Below, one piece after another: positions 30,268 through 37,398 of a DNA stretch of 64,000 nucleotides. Source of the DNA: Rhodoblastus sp963748385 (GTDB lineage Bacteria; Pseudomonadota; Alphaproteobacteria; Rhizobiales; Beijerinckiaceae). Made by a program: the position numbers and the translations under genes. Where the stretch lies: NCBI GenBank assembly GCA_963748385.1, contig CAVVIQ010000012.1, positions 62,001 to 126,000 on the forward strand. The letters are read 5' to 3'. The stretch's first letter is position 1. The number at the start of each line of letters is the position of its first letter. The notes beneath the pieces are model-generated. The model was not told the origin of the DNA. It saw only the letters and a list, made by a program, of their open reading frames with translations, and ran no database searches.

Positions 30268-31349
30268 CGCGCTTCGCTCCCGTAAATTTTCACCTCTTCG
30301 CCCGCCTTGAGGCGATGGACGCCGGCCGTGACGATGCGTTCGCCTCCCTTCAGCCCGGCGCGCACGATCCAGCGCCCGGGCCTGCGGTCGGACGCGATCT
30401 CGACATCGCGCGGTTCCACCTTGGAGCTGACCGGATCGACCACGAAGACCTGCGTCCTGTCGCCGTCGCGCAGCACCGAAGAATCGGGAATGCGGATCGT
30501 GGCGTTCGCTCCGGTCGCGAGACGCGCGAAAATCGTGGCGCCGATGCGGAAGGATTCCGGCGGATTGTCCAGCGCGATCTTCACCCGCCGGGTCCGGGTC
30601 ACGGCGTCCGATTCCGGCGCGATCTCGCGCACCGTCCCGGCGACCTTCCGCGTCGGATCGATCTGGAGCGCAATATCGAAATTCTGGCCGACCCGCAGCG
30701 CGTCAATGACCTGCTCGGGCGCGTCGATCACCGCGTCGCGCCGGGCCGGTTCGGCGATCGCCAGAATCGGCTGGCCGGGCGACACCGTCTGGCCGACCTC
30801 GGCGTAGGTCGCGGTGACGACGCCGGAATAATCGGCCGTCAGCACGGCATAGGAGAGCTGCTCCCTGGCCTTGGCGAGATTGGCCTCGGCCTGTTCCATA
30901 TTGGCCTGCGCCGCGGCGCGCTCCTGCTCGGCATTGTCGAAGGCGGCCTGCGACGTGGTCTTCTTTTCGAGCAGCGCGGCCTGACGGGTCTCGGTCGAGG
31001 CGGCGTTGTCGAACTGGGCGCGGGCGCTGGCGAGATTGGCCGTGGCCGTGCGCGCCGCCATTTCCAGCGCCAGAGGATCGATCGCGGCGAGAGTCTCGCC
31101 CTTTTCCACCTGGTCGCCGGCGTTGACAGGGCGGGATATCATGCGGCCGATGACGCGGAAGCCGACCGGCGTCTGCACCTGTGGCTGAATCGCGCCGGAG
31201 AAAACCATGTCCAGCGGGGCGCTTGGCTCCACCAGCATGGTGAACGCCGGACGCGGCGGGATCGGCGCCTCGCGCTCGCGCTTGCAGCCGGCGAGCGCCG
31301 CCGGCAGGATCAGCACAAAAACGGACGCGAGGCGAATCCGGCGACTCAT
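30264..31349 (-). CDS. RND periplasmic adaptor lipoprotein, second copy (TriB-like)
   Basis: 361 residues from ATG 31349. The signal ends in the lipobox LAGC. The order is lipoyl half-motif (VIGRMISRPVNAGDQVEKGETLAAIDP), a coiled-coil hairpin rich in Ala/Gln/Glu, the second lipoyl half (ADYSGVVTATYAEVGQTVSPGQPILAIAEP), a beta-barrel, and the membrane-proximal domain (LKGGERIVTAGVHRLKAGEEV). It links the pump to an outer-membrane channel. ATGA overlaps occur on both sides, with the upstream adaptor and the downstream pump. Confidence 0.92.
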   Translation of the reverse strand: MSRRIRLASVFVLILPAALAGCKREREAPIPPRPAFTMLVEPSAPLDMVFSGAIQPQVQTPVGFRVIGRMISRPVNAGDQVEKGETLAAIDPLALEMAARTATANLASARAQFDNAASTETRQAALLEKKTTSQAAFDNAEQERAAAQANMEQAEANLAKAREQLSYAVLTADYSGVVTATYAEVGQTVSPGQPILAIAEPARRDAVIDAPEQVIDALRVGQNFDIALQIDPTRKVAGTVREIAPESDAVTRTRRVKIALDNPPESFRIGATIFARLATGANATIRIPDSSVLRDGDRTQVFVVDPVSSKVEPRDVEIASDRRPGRWIVRAGLKGGERIVTAGVHRLKAGEEVKIYGSEAR

Positions 31350-32428
31350 GGCGCGCCCTCCTCGCGCGGAGCGACGATTTGCGCCTCGCGCAGGAATTTG
31401 CCGCCCTCGATCACGACGTTTTCCCCCGGCTTGAGCCCGCCGTCGAGAACGATCCGCTCCTTGGCGTAGAGCGCGATCGTCACCGGACGCAGATGAACGG
31501 CGCGGTCGGCGGGATCGACCACCCACAGCGCCGGCTTGCCATCCTTGGCGCTCAGCGCGGTCCAGGGCAGGACGAAGACATTGTCGAGCCGCAGCCGCCC
31601 GCTGCCGGTCACCGCCGCGCCGAGCGGCAGGACAGGACCATTCGGATCGATCTGGACCTTGACCTGCACCGTTCCCGTCCTCACGTCCACCACTGGCGAA
31701 ACCTCGCGCACCCTGCCCGTGGTTTTCACCGAAGTATTGCTGACAAGCGCGAGATCGATGACAGGCGAACTGAGCTTCCGGGTGAAGGCGGATTCATAAA
31801 GGGCGAAAACCGCGTCGCGCGGTCCGTCCTGCGCCAGAGTGAAAGCCGTTTGCGCCGCCTGCGCCACCTGCCCCGCTTCGATATTGCGCGCGGTGATCAT
31901 GCCGGCATGGCCGGCGCGCAATTCGGTATGAGACAGGGCGTCCTGGGCCGCCACGACCTGCGCCTTGGCGGCGTCGAGCGAACCGGCCGCCGTGCGCTGG
32001 GCGCGCTGCGCGAGATCGAAGGCCGCCTGGGTGGCGTAGCCGTTGGCGAGCAGGGTTTTCTGGCGGGCGAAGGCGGCGTCGGCCTGATGCATCGCCGCCT
32101 GCGCGCCGGCCAGCCCGGCTTGAGCCGCCCGCAGATCGGCCTGCTGCTCGGTCGGGTCGAGCCGGGCGAGCACGTCGTCCGCGGCGACATGCTGGCCGAC
32201 TTCGGCCTTGCGCTCGATCACCCGCCCGCTGATACGGAAGGACAGATCGCTCTGAACTTGCGCCCGCACGGTCCCGGTCAAGGTGATGAGGCTGTCGTAG
32301 GATTGCGGCTCGACCCTTTGGGTCACCACCGCGAAAGGCGCGCGCGGCGGCTCGGGCGCTTTTTTGCCGCAGGCGGCGAGCGTGAGAACCGTCAACAACA
32401 ATGCGGCGGCGCGCGGTCCGGCCAACAT
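31346..32428 (-). CDS. RND periplasmic adaptor lipoprotein, first copy (TriA-like)
   Basis: 360 residues with lipobox LAAC after a short signal. Lipoyl halves read FRISGRVIERKAEVGQHVAADDVLARLDP and GMITARNIEAGQVAQAAQTAFTLAQ; the hairpin between them is Ala/Gln-rich. The C-terminal domain has LKPGENVVIEGGKFLREAQIV. It is clearly diverged from the next adaptor, so the operon encodes two non-identical adaptors. A two-adaptor layout is known for TriABC of Pseudomonas, where both are needed for pumping. It is the first gene of the operon, facing the TetR gene across 106 bases that contain overlapping inverted repeats. Confidence 0.92.
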   Translation of the reverse strand: MLAGPRAAALLLTVLTLAACGKKAPEPPRAPFAVVTQRVEPQSYDSLITLTGTVRAQVQSDLSFRISGRVIERKAEVGQHVAADDVLARLDPTEQQADLRAAQAGLAGAQAAMHQADAAFARQKTLLANGYATQAAFDLAQRAQRTAAGSLDAAKAQVVAAQDALSHTELRAGHAGMITARNIEAGQVAQAAQTAFTLAQDGPRDAVFALYESAFTRKLSSPVIDLALVSNTSVKTTGRVREVSPVVDVRTGTVQVKVQIDPNGPVLPLGAAVTGSGRLRLDNVFVLPWTALSAKDGKPALWVVDPADRAVHLRPVTIALYAKERIVLDGGLKPGENVVIEGGKFLREAQIVAPREEGAP

Positions 32429-32486
32429 GAACGCTCCTTGCGGCCCGGCAAATTTTTTGGGGCTTTTTCCTGCAGAAAGGATTATT

Positions 32487-32515
32487 ATTGACTGACTGGA
32501 AAGTCAATAAGTCAG
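32487..32515. promoter_or_regulatory. Probable TetR operator: two overlapping inverted repeats
   Basis: ATTGACT (32487-32493) pairs with AGTCAAT (32502-32508), and CTGACT (32492-32497) pairs with AGTCAG (32510-32515). The two dyads are centred 6 bases apart and lie in the only gap between the divergent pump operon and tetR. The layout suits two regulator dimers binding overlapping sites, and the segment also contains a TTGACT that could serve as a -35. This is inference from position and symmetry. Confidence 0.7.
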
Positions 32516-32534
32516 AAATCGGGAGAGAGCGGGC

Positions 32535-33203
32535 ATGAAGGCGCGGGCGCGCCGCAAGGCGCAGCGGCCGGGCGAAATTCTCGAAGCGGCGTTCGACGCC
32601 TTCGCGGAACGCGGCTTCGCCGCGACGCGGATGGAGGACGTCGCCGCGCGCGCGGGCGTGACCAAGGGCGCGGTTTATTTCTATTTCGAGACGAAAGAGC
32701 GCCTGTTCGAGGAGACCGTCTCCCATTATTCGCAGCACATGCTGGCGGACGCGGGCGCCATGCTCGCCTCGGCGCAGGGCGGCAGCGCGGAGAAACTGCG
32801 CGCCTTCCTCCACTATATCTATGGCCGCTGCGCCTGCGACCGTTACGGCCGCGCCCTGATCGGGCTCATGGTTGCGGACGGCAGGAATTTTCCGCAACTG
32901 GTCGAGCGCCATCACCGCGACTTTTTCGCGCCGGCCCTGCGCATGGTCTCGGACCTGCTCGAAGCCGGGGCGGCGAACGGGGATTTCCGTCCCGAAATCG
33001 TCAAGCACGGCGCGGCGATCGTCATCGCGCCTTCGGTTTTCCTGAGCCTGATGCGCCTGATCTTCGGCGGCGGCGTCGCCCTGGACGAACAAACCTATAT
33101 CGCCTGCCACGTCGACCTGATTCTCCACGGATTGCTGACGGCAAATGGCCGCAAAAACTTGTCGTCGGGAAAGGCTTGCGGCGAGGACCGCGCCCCGATA
33201 TAG
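32535..33203 (+). CDS. TetR-family repressor of the adjacent RND pump
   Basis: 222 residues. The N-terminal helix-turn-helix reads ILEAAFDAFAERGFAATRMEDVAARAGVTKGAVYFYFETKERLFEE, diagnostic of TetR regulators. The C-terminal ligand domain resembles the AcrR/TetR_C group (HHRDFFAPALRMVSDLLEAGAANGDFR). It is divergent from the pump operon with an inverted-repeat operator between them, so it most likely represses both units and releases DNA on binding a pump substrate. GGGAGAGAG provides the ribosome-binding site. Confidence 0.92.
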   Translation: MKARARRKAQRPGEILEAAFDAFAERGFAATRMEDVAARAGVTKGAVYFYFETKERLFEETVSHYSQHMLADAGAMLASAQGGSAEKLRAFLHYIYGRCACDRYGRALIGLMVADGRNFPQLVERHHRDFFAPALRMVSDLLEAGAANGDFRPEIVKHGAAIVIAPSVFLSLMRLIFGGGVALDEQTYIACHVDLILHGLLTANGRKNLSSGKACGEDRAPI

Positions 33204-33219
33204 AACGAATCCTGCCGCG

Positions 33220-33295
33220 GCTCCCTTCGTCTAGCGGTCCAGGACGTCGCCCTCTCACGGCGAAAACAGGGGTTCGAGTCCCCTAGGGAGCGCCA
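33220..33295 (+). tRNA. tRNA-Glu (anticodon CTC)
   Basis: 76 bases including an encoded CCA. Acceptor arms GCTCCCT (33220-33226) and AGGGAGC (33285-33291) pair fully. The D-arm has GTCTAGCGGTCCAGGAC. The anticodon stem TCGCC/GGCGA encloses CTCTCAC, giving anticodon CTC at 33254-33256. The T-arm is AGGGG TTCGAGT CCCCT. The 3' side opens into a stretch of accessory genes, and tRNA 3' ends are common integration points. Confidence 0.97.
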
Positions 33296-33330
33296 GCAAA
33301 ATCAAATAGTTAGCGTCATTATTGGCCGAG

Positions 33331-33364
33331 ATTTCCGGATCGTATGGAAATTATACGGAAAACA
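33331..33364 (+). repeat. 34-bp direct repeat, left copy
   Basis: It begins 36 bases after the tRNA-Glu gene. It matches 37155-37188 at 29 of 34 positions; all five differences are transitions, and the last 17 bases (AAATTATACGGAAAACA) are identical. Each copy contains outer arms TTTCCG and CGGAAA; this copy also has CGTAT/ATACG inside. Together the two copies bracket the accessory genes. Confidence 0.8.
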
Positions 33365-33386
33365 TGCCCTTGAACGCGTGTGATTG

Positions 33387-33896
33387 ATGGCGACCGAAAA
33401 CACCGCCTCGTTTCCGACAATCGCGCACCTGAAAGCGCAAGGCGTGGCCAGCGTCTGTCCATTCTGTCGGTCGTTCGGCCATTCGGGTGGCGTCGCGTTT
33501 GAGGCGCTCGGCCTGCCGGATTCAACGCCATTTCCTCTGATCGCCAAGGCGACACGGCTCCGCTGCTTGGCTTGCGGGGCGAGAGATTATGCGGTCATGC
33601 CGGACTCAAGCGGTTATCGGGCGCTGGGGATGGGGCAGATATGTCGATCCATGCCTGTTCAGTTAAGACATCCACTCACTACATCTAGCGATGCCAAAGG
33701 CATTCTTCCGGCGGCGGGGATGCGCCATGTCCAGAGATCGCCGAGCGGGGTGACGATCGTCCGGAACCGGCGGAAAGCGGAAATCCTTCAACGCAAACAG
33801 CGATGGCCGCTTGGCGATTACCGCCAGACATACGCAGAGATGCGCCGAAGGGCTAAATCAAATAAGGCCGCCTTAAGGCGGCCTCTCAAAAGGTAA
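33387..33896 (+). CDS. Small zinc-ribbon protein, unknown function
   Basis: 169 residues from ATG 33387. A CPFC pair (residues about 24-27) and a CLAC pair about 38 residues later form a likely zinc ribbon. The C-terminal 50 residues are very basic (RRKAEILQRKQRWPLGDYRQTYAEMRRRAKSNK), suggesting nucleic-acid binding. I do not recognise a named family. It is the first gene after tRNA-Glu and has lower GC than the core genes, so it is probably acquired. A hairpin (33865-33884) lies inside its last codons. Confidence 0.55.
   Translation: MATENTASFPTIAHLKAQGVASVCPFCRSFGHSGGVAFEALGLPDSTPFPLIAKATRLRCLACGARDYAVMPDSSGYRALGMGQICRSMPVQLRHPLTTSSDAKGILPAAGMRHVQRSPSGVTIVRNRRKAEILQRKQRWPLGDYRQTYAEMRRRAKSNKAALRRPLKR
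33865..33884 (-). terminator. Hairpin terminating the minus-strand PEP-CTERM gene
   Basis: AGGCCGCC (33865-33872) and GGCGGCCT (33877-33884) with a TTAA loop. On the minus strand it is followed by TATTTGATTT, a T-rich tail, and it lies 26 bases past the stop of the 33911-34591 gene. It falls inside the 3' coding end of the convergent zinc-ribbon gene. Confidence 0.7.
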
Positions 33897-33910
33897 AGGT
33901 TTTGGTATCG

Positions 33911-34591
33911 TCAGGCGCCAGCTAACTCCGATGGAGCCGCCTTCGCCCGACGGTAGCCTGCGAAGCCGAGACCGGCGAAGCCGATCAGCATCATCGCCCA
34001 TGTTGACAACTCGGGAACGGCGCCAGGAACGCTCGTCGGGCTACCTAAGTAATCGTAGTATCCGCCGCTGCTACACCCCGGGCCGCTGGCGCTACAACTA
34101 CTATTTGCCGAGAGGTAATAAGACGCTCCGTTATTCAATAATAGCACAATGCCGCCTTGGTAGCTCAGATTAAGCGTCGTCTCTGTCCCCGCATAATAGA
34201 TATTATCAATCTCGAAATTTGCCCCGCCCGAGCCCGGCGGATTCTGGACTGTAAATACATTCGTTCCATTGCTATCTATATTTGGTGGGTTTTGGTTCAA
34301 ATAGGGATCGAGATATAGGCCAGAACTAACCTGATCGCCATTGCCCCCCCAAGTTCCAGAATAATTGGAAACACTGACGCCGTCGACAGTTCCGGTAACT
34401 TTCGTAATATCGAAACCTGGCGTCAGCACGGAGTCAGCGGCGTTGGCCGTGATATCCAAATCCAATACAGCGCCAGAATTGGTGGTCACATCCAAAGTAT
34501 AAACAGAGGCTTGTGCAGCAGGCGCGACGATAGAAACAGCTAGCCACGAGAGAGCGGCAATCGCCACGTGTTGGTTATTGTGCTTGTACAT
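33911..34591 (-). CDS. PEP-CTERM-like exported protein
   Basis: 226 residues from ATG 34591 (GGGGGTGCATC leader), with a signal peptide ending near AAQAS. The mature part is rich in Thr, Ser, Asn and Gly with few charges. The C-terminus has VPELSTWAMMLIGFAGLGFAGYRRAK: a VPExSTWA sorting motif, a hydrophobic helix and an Arg-rich end, the PEP-CTERM layout. Such tails are cut by exosortase and linked to extracellular polysaccharide production. No exosortase gene is in this window. Base composition is lower in GC than the neighbours, fitting an acquired gene. Confidence 0.83.
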   Translation of the reverse strand: MYKHNNQHVAIAALSWLAVSIVAPAAQASVYTLDVTTNSGAVLDLDITANAADSVLTPGFDITKVTGTVDGVSVSNYSGTWGGNGDQVSSGLYLDPYLNQNPPNIDSNGTNVFTVQNPPGSGGANFEIDNIYYAGTETTLNLSYQGGIVLLLNNGASYYLSANSSCSASGPGCSSGGYYDYLGSPTSVPGAVPELSTWAMMLIGFAGLGFAGYRRAKAAPSELAGA

Positions 34592-34976
34592 GATGCACCC
34601 CCACTCAAAATTAACGCGCACCCCATTGCCGAGCGCTGAGCCAGCCCTCGCTAACATTTTTTGAAACGTGGCGCGTTATTCTAAGTGAGTCAAGCTCTTG
34701 CTTCCGTTGCGGCATTGGCGTCGCTTCGCCGCGCCCGCACGTCCTTAAAATTCGGCGGACCGGCAAAAATTCAATGTGAGAGCGTGCCAATCAGGCTGTG
34801 AGGCTCCGATTTCGATAGATCGAAGCACGCCGAATTCGCGTTCGTTGCGCCGAGAACGAGCATGAATGCGGCAGACGTGGCGAGCAGATGACGCATCTCG
34901 ATTTTCCGTTTCCACCCCCAGATGGAATGTCAGCGCCTTTCCGCCGTTTGCGGCCTTCGCCGCCGGGAATAAAATT
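34592..34976. other. Intergenic region containing a degraded gene fragment
   Basis: Apart from the broken secreted-protein fragment at 34735-34896, I see no gene. The part next to 34592 should hold the promoter of the PEP-CTERM gene. Segments such as 34600-34680 are A/T-richer than the core genome. Confidence 0.5.
34735..34896 (-). pseudogene. Degraded DUF4431-like secreted protein fragment
   Basis: From ATG 34896 the minus strand reads a signal peptide (MRHLLATSAAFMLVLGA) and then CFDLSKSEPHSLIGTLSH, stopping at TGA 34771-34773. Beyond the stop, in the same frame, IFAGPPNFKDVRA continues. The family pattern here would be GTLxxRxFAGPPN, so the TGA looks like a mutated Arg codon (CGA). After that the similarity ends. 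A nonsense mutation plus 3' truncation of a small exported protein is the simplest reading. Family naming rests on memory of the pattern. Confidence 0.5.
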
Positions 34977-35309
34977 TTAGATTTCGGCCACCAGCAACGG
35001 CCCTCCGCCCATGGGCGGAGGTTTTTCTTGGCCCGAACGCTTCACTTGTGATGATGATGGTGGTGATGGCGGATGATGGTGATGGTGGTGATGGTGGTGG
35101 CTAGGCGCGCCCACCACGCCTTTGACGCCGCCGACCACGCCGCCGGCCACTCCGCCGACCGCGCCGCCAACCACTGCGCCAACTGGGCCGGCGGCGTGCC
35201 CACCTTGAGCCGCGCCTTGTTCGCTCCCCTGAATAACACCTTGAGCCTGCGCGGCGAGAGGCATCGAAAGAACCAGAAGGCCAGCAGCTAAAATCAACCG
35301 GGTTTTCAT
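34977..35309 (-). CDS. Exported glycine-zipper protein with poly-histidine tract
   Basis: 110 residues from ATG 35309, with GGAGG seven bases upstream. The signal peptide ends near AQAQG. Residues about 45-70 form a Gly/Val zipper (GAVVGGAVGGVAGGVVGGVKGVVG) that could insert in or pack on membranes. Nine consecutive His follow, then a Pro/Ser-rich stretch and a short tail. The His run suggests binding of Ni, Zn or Cu in the periplasm; that is inference. The His/Pro/Ser part is encoded by imprecise CAC/CAT/TCA triplet repeats, which can change in length. Confidence 0.68.
   Translation of the reverse strand: MKTRLILAAGLLVLSMPLAAQAQGVIQGSEQGAAQGGHAAGPVGAVVGGAVGGVAGGVVGGVKGVVGAPSHHHHHHHHHPPSPPSSSQVKRSGQEKPPPMGGGPLLVAEI
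35048..35100. repeat. Triplet microsatellite encoding the His/Pro/Ser tract
   Basis: On plus the segment is an imprecise run of GAT/GGT-type triplets (TGATGATGATGGTGGTGATGG then GGATGATGGTGATGG and so on). It encodes nine His and the following Pro/Ser run on minus. Changes of whole triplets would keep frame and alter tract length. Confidence 0.75.
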
Positions 35310-36022
35310 CGGCAACCTCCATTGCAAAACAGCAGGAACATCACGCGCGCCGCCCGTCACGACAAGTTCGAACTCGTCATCAAAGAGCGACGGTTCACCG
35401 GGAATTCTACTCTCATTTTCCCTTTTTTGGAGCATTTTTCGAAAAACGGCCGCCCCCGAAGGACTTGGCTCAACGCCCTGCGTTTGCATGGATTTCGATG
35501 GCAGGCGCACAAGGGCTCGATCCGTGGACCCGCCGATGAAGACTCATCGAATAGCTGATTTTCAAGCCCTTGGCGTCAATCGCCGGGGCCGTTTAAGGAT
35601 TCAATCGCTTAAGCTGCCTCACCTGGTGCGCGCCTATAAAATCAAACGCTTGTCAGCAAGGATGGGCGTCTGCAAGGGACTTACGCCCAACATTCGCGTG
35701 ATAAACGTCGCGCCGTTCGCTTACGATGGAGCCTGTATGAGACCGACGCATCGGCATGACAGCCGCGCGACGGCCGGCCCGGCGCAATGGAGCTGCTGAA
35801 CCAAGAATTCTTTTCCGGCGCCGTTCGCAGGCATGGCGAGAATAGCGACGGACATTTTATCGCGCCCTATGCGCCGCGCAACGCCCGCCAAGAGCCTGAT
35901 CACGCAAACCATCCCAAATTCGCCTGCCCCGCAGGCAAGGACCGGGACGTCTTCTGAGACTGCCATACGCAAAGCCTTGGCGGCGGAACCTTCAGGTCAG
36001 GACAGCGGAGGCCGCGGGGGGC
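35310..36022. other. Long gene-poor stretch
   Basis: 713 bases with no reading frame I can support: candidates on both strands lack ribosome-binding sites, domains or a plausible composition. It should contain the promoter of the poly-His protein gene (left end). It may include decayed genes, since it lies in the accessory stretch. Confidence 0.5.
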
Positions 36023-36850
36023 TCATCGACCATCCAGCTGCTCGTCCGAGGCGGCGGGCTCGTTTTTTTCGTCCTGCTTGGCGAGGACTGGAATCCGCTT
36101 CTGGGCGATGGTCCAGACGCCGTCGGGCTTGTCCGCATATTGCCCCTTCTTGTTGGTGAACTGGCCCTGGACACAGGCTTTCTTGTAAGAGACAAATTTG
36201 ACGCCAAGTTCCTTCACCACGGCGTCCACCACTATGGGCCCGGTCATTTCGAAGACGCCGGGCAGCACACCGTCGTTGATGTTCTTCACGATGCGGTCGC
36301 AAATTTCCCGAAGAATGGGATTTCCCGGCGCGCTCGCCAGAAAATAATTGGTGATCTCGCCGTTTTTCATCACAACGAACATATCGTCGGCGTCGGCGCC
36401 GATGAATCGCTCCGGGAAATCGACGAAATTGGCGTCGATATCGAGATAAAGTCCGCCATGTTTCAATAGCACCAGGATCCGCCAGAAATCTGCCCGCGCC
36501 GCGCCGATTTGCAGGCGCTTATAGGCCTGCCATGTTTCTTCCGGATAAGACTTTTTCACGAAACGATCACAAGCCTCATCGTCGTGAAAATGATACTCAT
36601 GGGTGGATGAAAGCAACCGATTGAAACGAAAACAGGCGTAAACCTGAAGAGTCACAGACCTGCTGTAATTCGTCTGCCATATTATCCTTGGAATATGCCT
36701 TGATGAAGTAGCCTTCCGCGAAGCAGGCTCATAACGTGGCAGCTCCCTCCTCACGGAAGGAAAAATTTTTAAATGAAATGCAAGTATGCTTTTACTTACA
36801 TTAGCGTAGATCTTGATCACGCGATATCGCAAGCTGCCACAGAACGACAT
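36023..36850 (-). CDS. GT32-type glycosyltransferase (DXD sugar-binding)
   Basis: 275 residues. IPRIIWQTNYS starts the conserved core, LQIGAARADFWRILVLLKHGGLYLDIDANF carries the DXD metal/nucleotide-sugar site, and MTGPIVVDAVVKELG follows, all features of the OCH1/capsular polysaccharide type (Gly_transf_sug). No membrane helix is obvious. It probably adds a sugar to lipopolysaccharide or a surface glycan. It stands alone in the accessory stretch with no other polysaccharide gene next to it. The start is uncertain; the conserved part begins about 50 residues in. Confidence 0.82.
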   Translation of the reverse strand: MSFCGSLRYRVIKIYANVSKSILAFHLKIFPSVRRELPRYEPASRKATSSRHIPRIIWQTNYSRSVTLQVYACFRFNRLLSSTHEYHFHDDEACDRFVKKSYPEETWQAYKRLQIGAARADFWRILVLLKHGGLYLDIDANFVDFPERFIGADADDMFVVMKNGEITNYFLASAPGNPILREICDRIVKNINDGVLPGVFEMTGPIVVDAVVKELGVKFVSYKKACVQGQFTNKKGQYADKPDGVWTIAQKRIPVLAKQDEKNEPAASDEQLDGR

Positions 36851-37398
36851 ATGTGCCCTTCATGCAGGGTCGTGTATTTGTCTGAACGTTGTCGAGGGCG
36901 GATATATTTCGGGCGTCGAATTTCAGGTGATCGACACGTTACCCCACAGCCGCCCTTTCTACATCCTATAATGGCTTTTGTTGGTCCGATGGGCGCGGAT
37001 TTCCACGATCTCCGGCAGGGCCTTGAGCTGCCGCAAGATCGTCTCGCGTTTCGACGGCGAACCGGCGGCGTTGCGAGTCGCTTCGTTGAACGGCCTTTCG
37101 TGCCCCCGGGGGAGCGCGCATTAAATCAATATTCTACCATCTCTTCAGGCTCAAATTTCCGAACCGTGCGAAAATTATACGGAAAACACGTCCGCCAACC
37201 ACGGCGAACGATGGCGGCTAGGGCGAACGTGTTTGGCAGGCCATTCGGTTGCATCCGCCCGTTTCCATGGAACGCGTCACCTTTTACGAAAACGCGATGG
37301 GACGTATAACCACCCAGGCGAGGGGCTCGACAAGCGTTCCGGGGCGCGCCCGGAATTTCGGCTGCGCTTCGGAGCGCGAAAAAAACCGGAGAGCTTGA
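36851..37398. other. Intergenic region with right-hand 34-bp repeat
   Basis: 548 bases without a supported gene. It contains the right copy of the 34-bp repeat (37155-37188) and the leader of the SulP transporter gene. A minus-strand frame ending at 36959 reads about 40 plausible codons (SKRETILRQLKALPEIVEIRA) and may be the 3' end of a lost gene. Confidence 0.5.
37155..37188 (+). repeat. 34-bp direct repeat, right copy
   Basis: Same orientation as 33331-33364 and 29 of 34 bases identical, ending in the shared AAATTATACGGAAAACA. The two copies are 3.8 kb apart and enclose the zinc-ribbon, PEP-CTERM, poly-His and GT32 genes. Outer arms TTTCCG/CGGAAA are kept. Confidence 0.8.

Noticed and set aside
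28768..30285. 505-codon plus-strand frame opposite the RND pump
   Set aside because: His/Arg/Glu-rich antisense reading of a membrane-protein gene; no family features.
33267..33295. tRNA-Glu 3' end as an attachment site with a second copy downstream
   Set aside because: I found no second copy of the tRNA 3' sequence in the window; the 34-bp repeats start outside the tRNA gene.
35488..35799. 103-codon plus-strand frame in the tRNA-adjacent island
   Set aside because: Composition and lack of start signal do not support a gene; the opposite strand has competing open frames.
36959..37100. Minus-strand frame reading about 40 plausible codons
   Set aside because: No start or family recognised; may be a 3' scrap of a lost gene, noted only under the intergenic entry.
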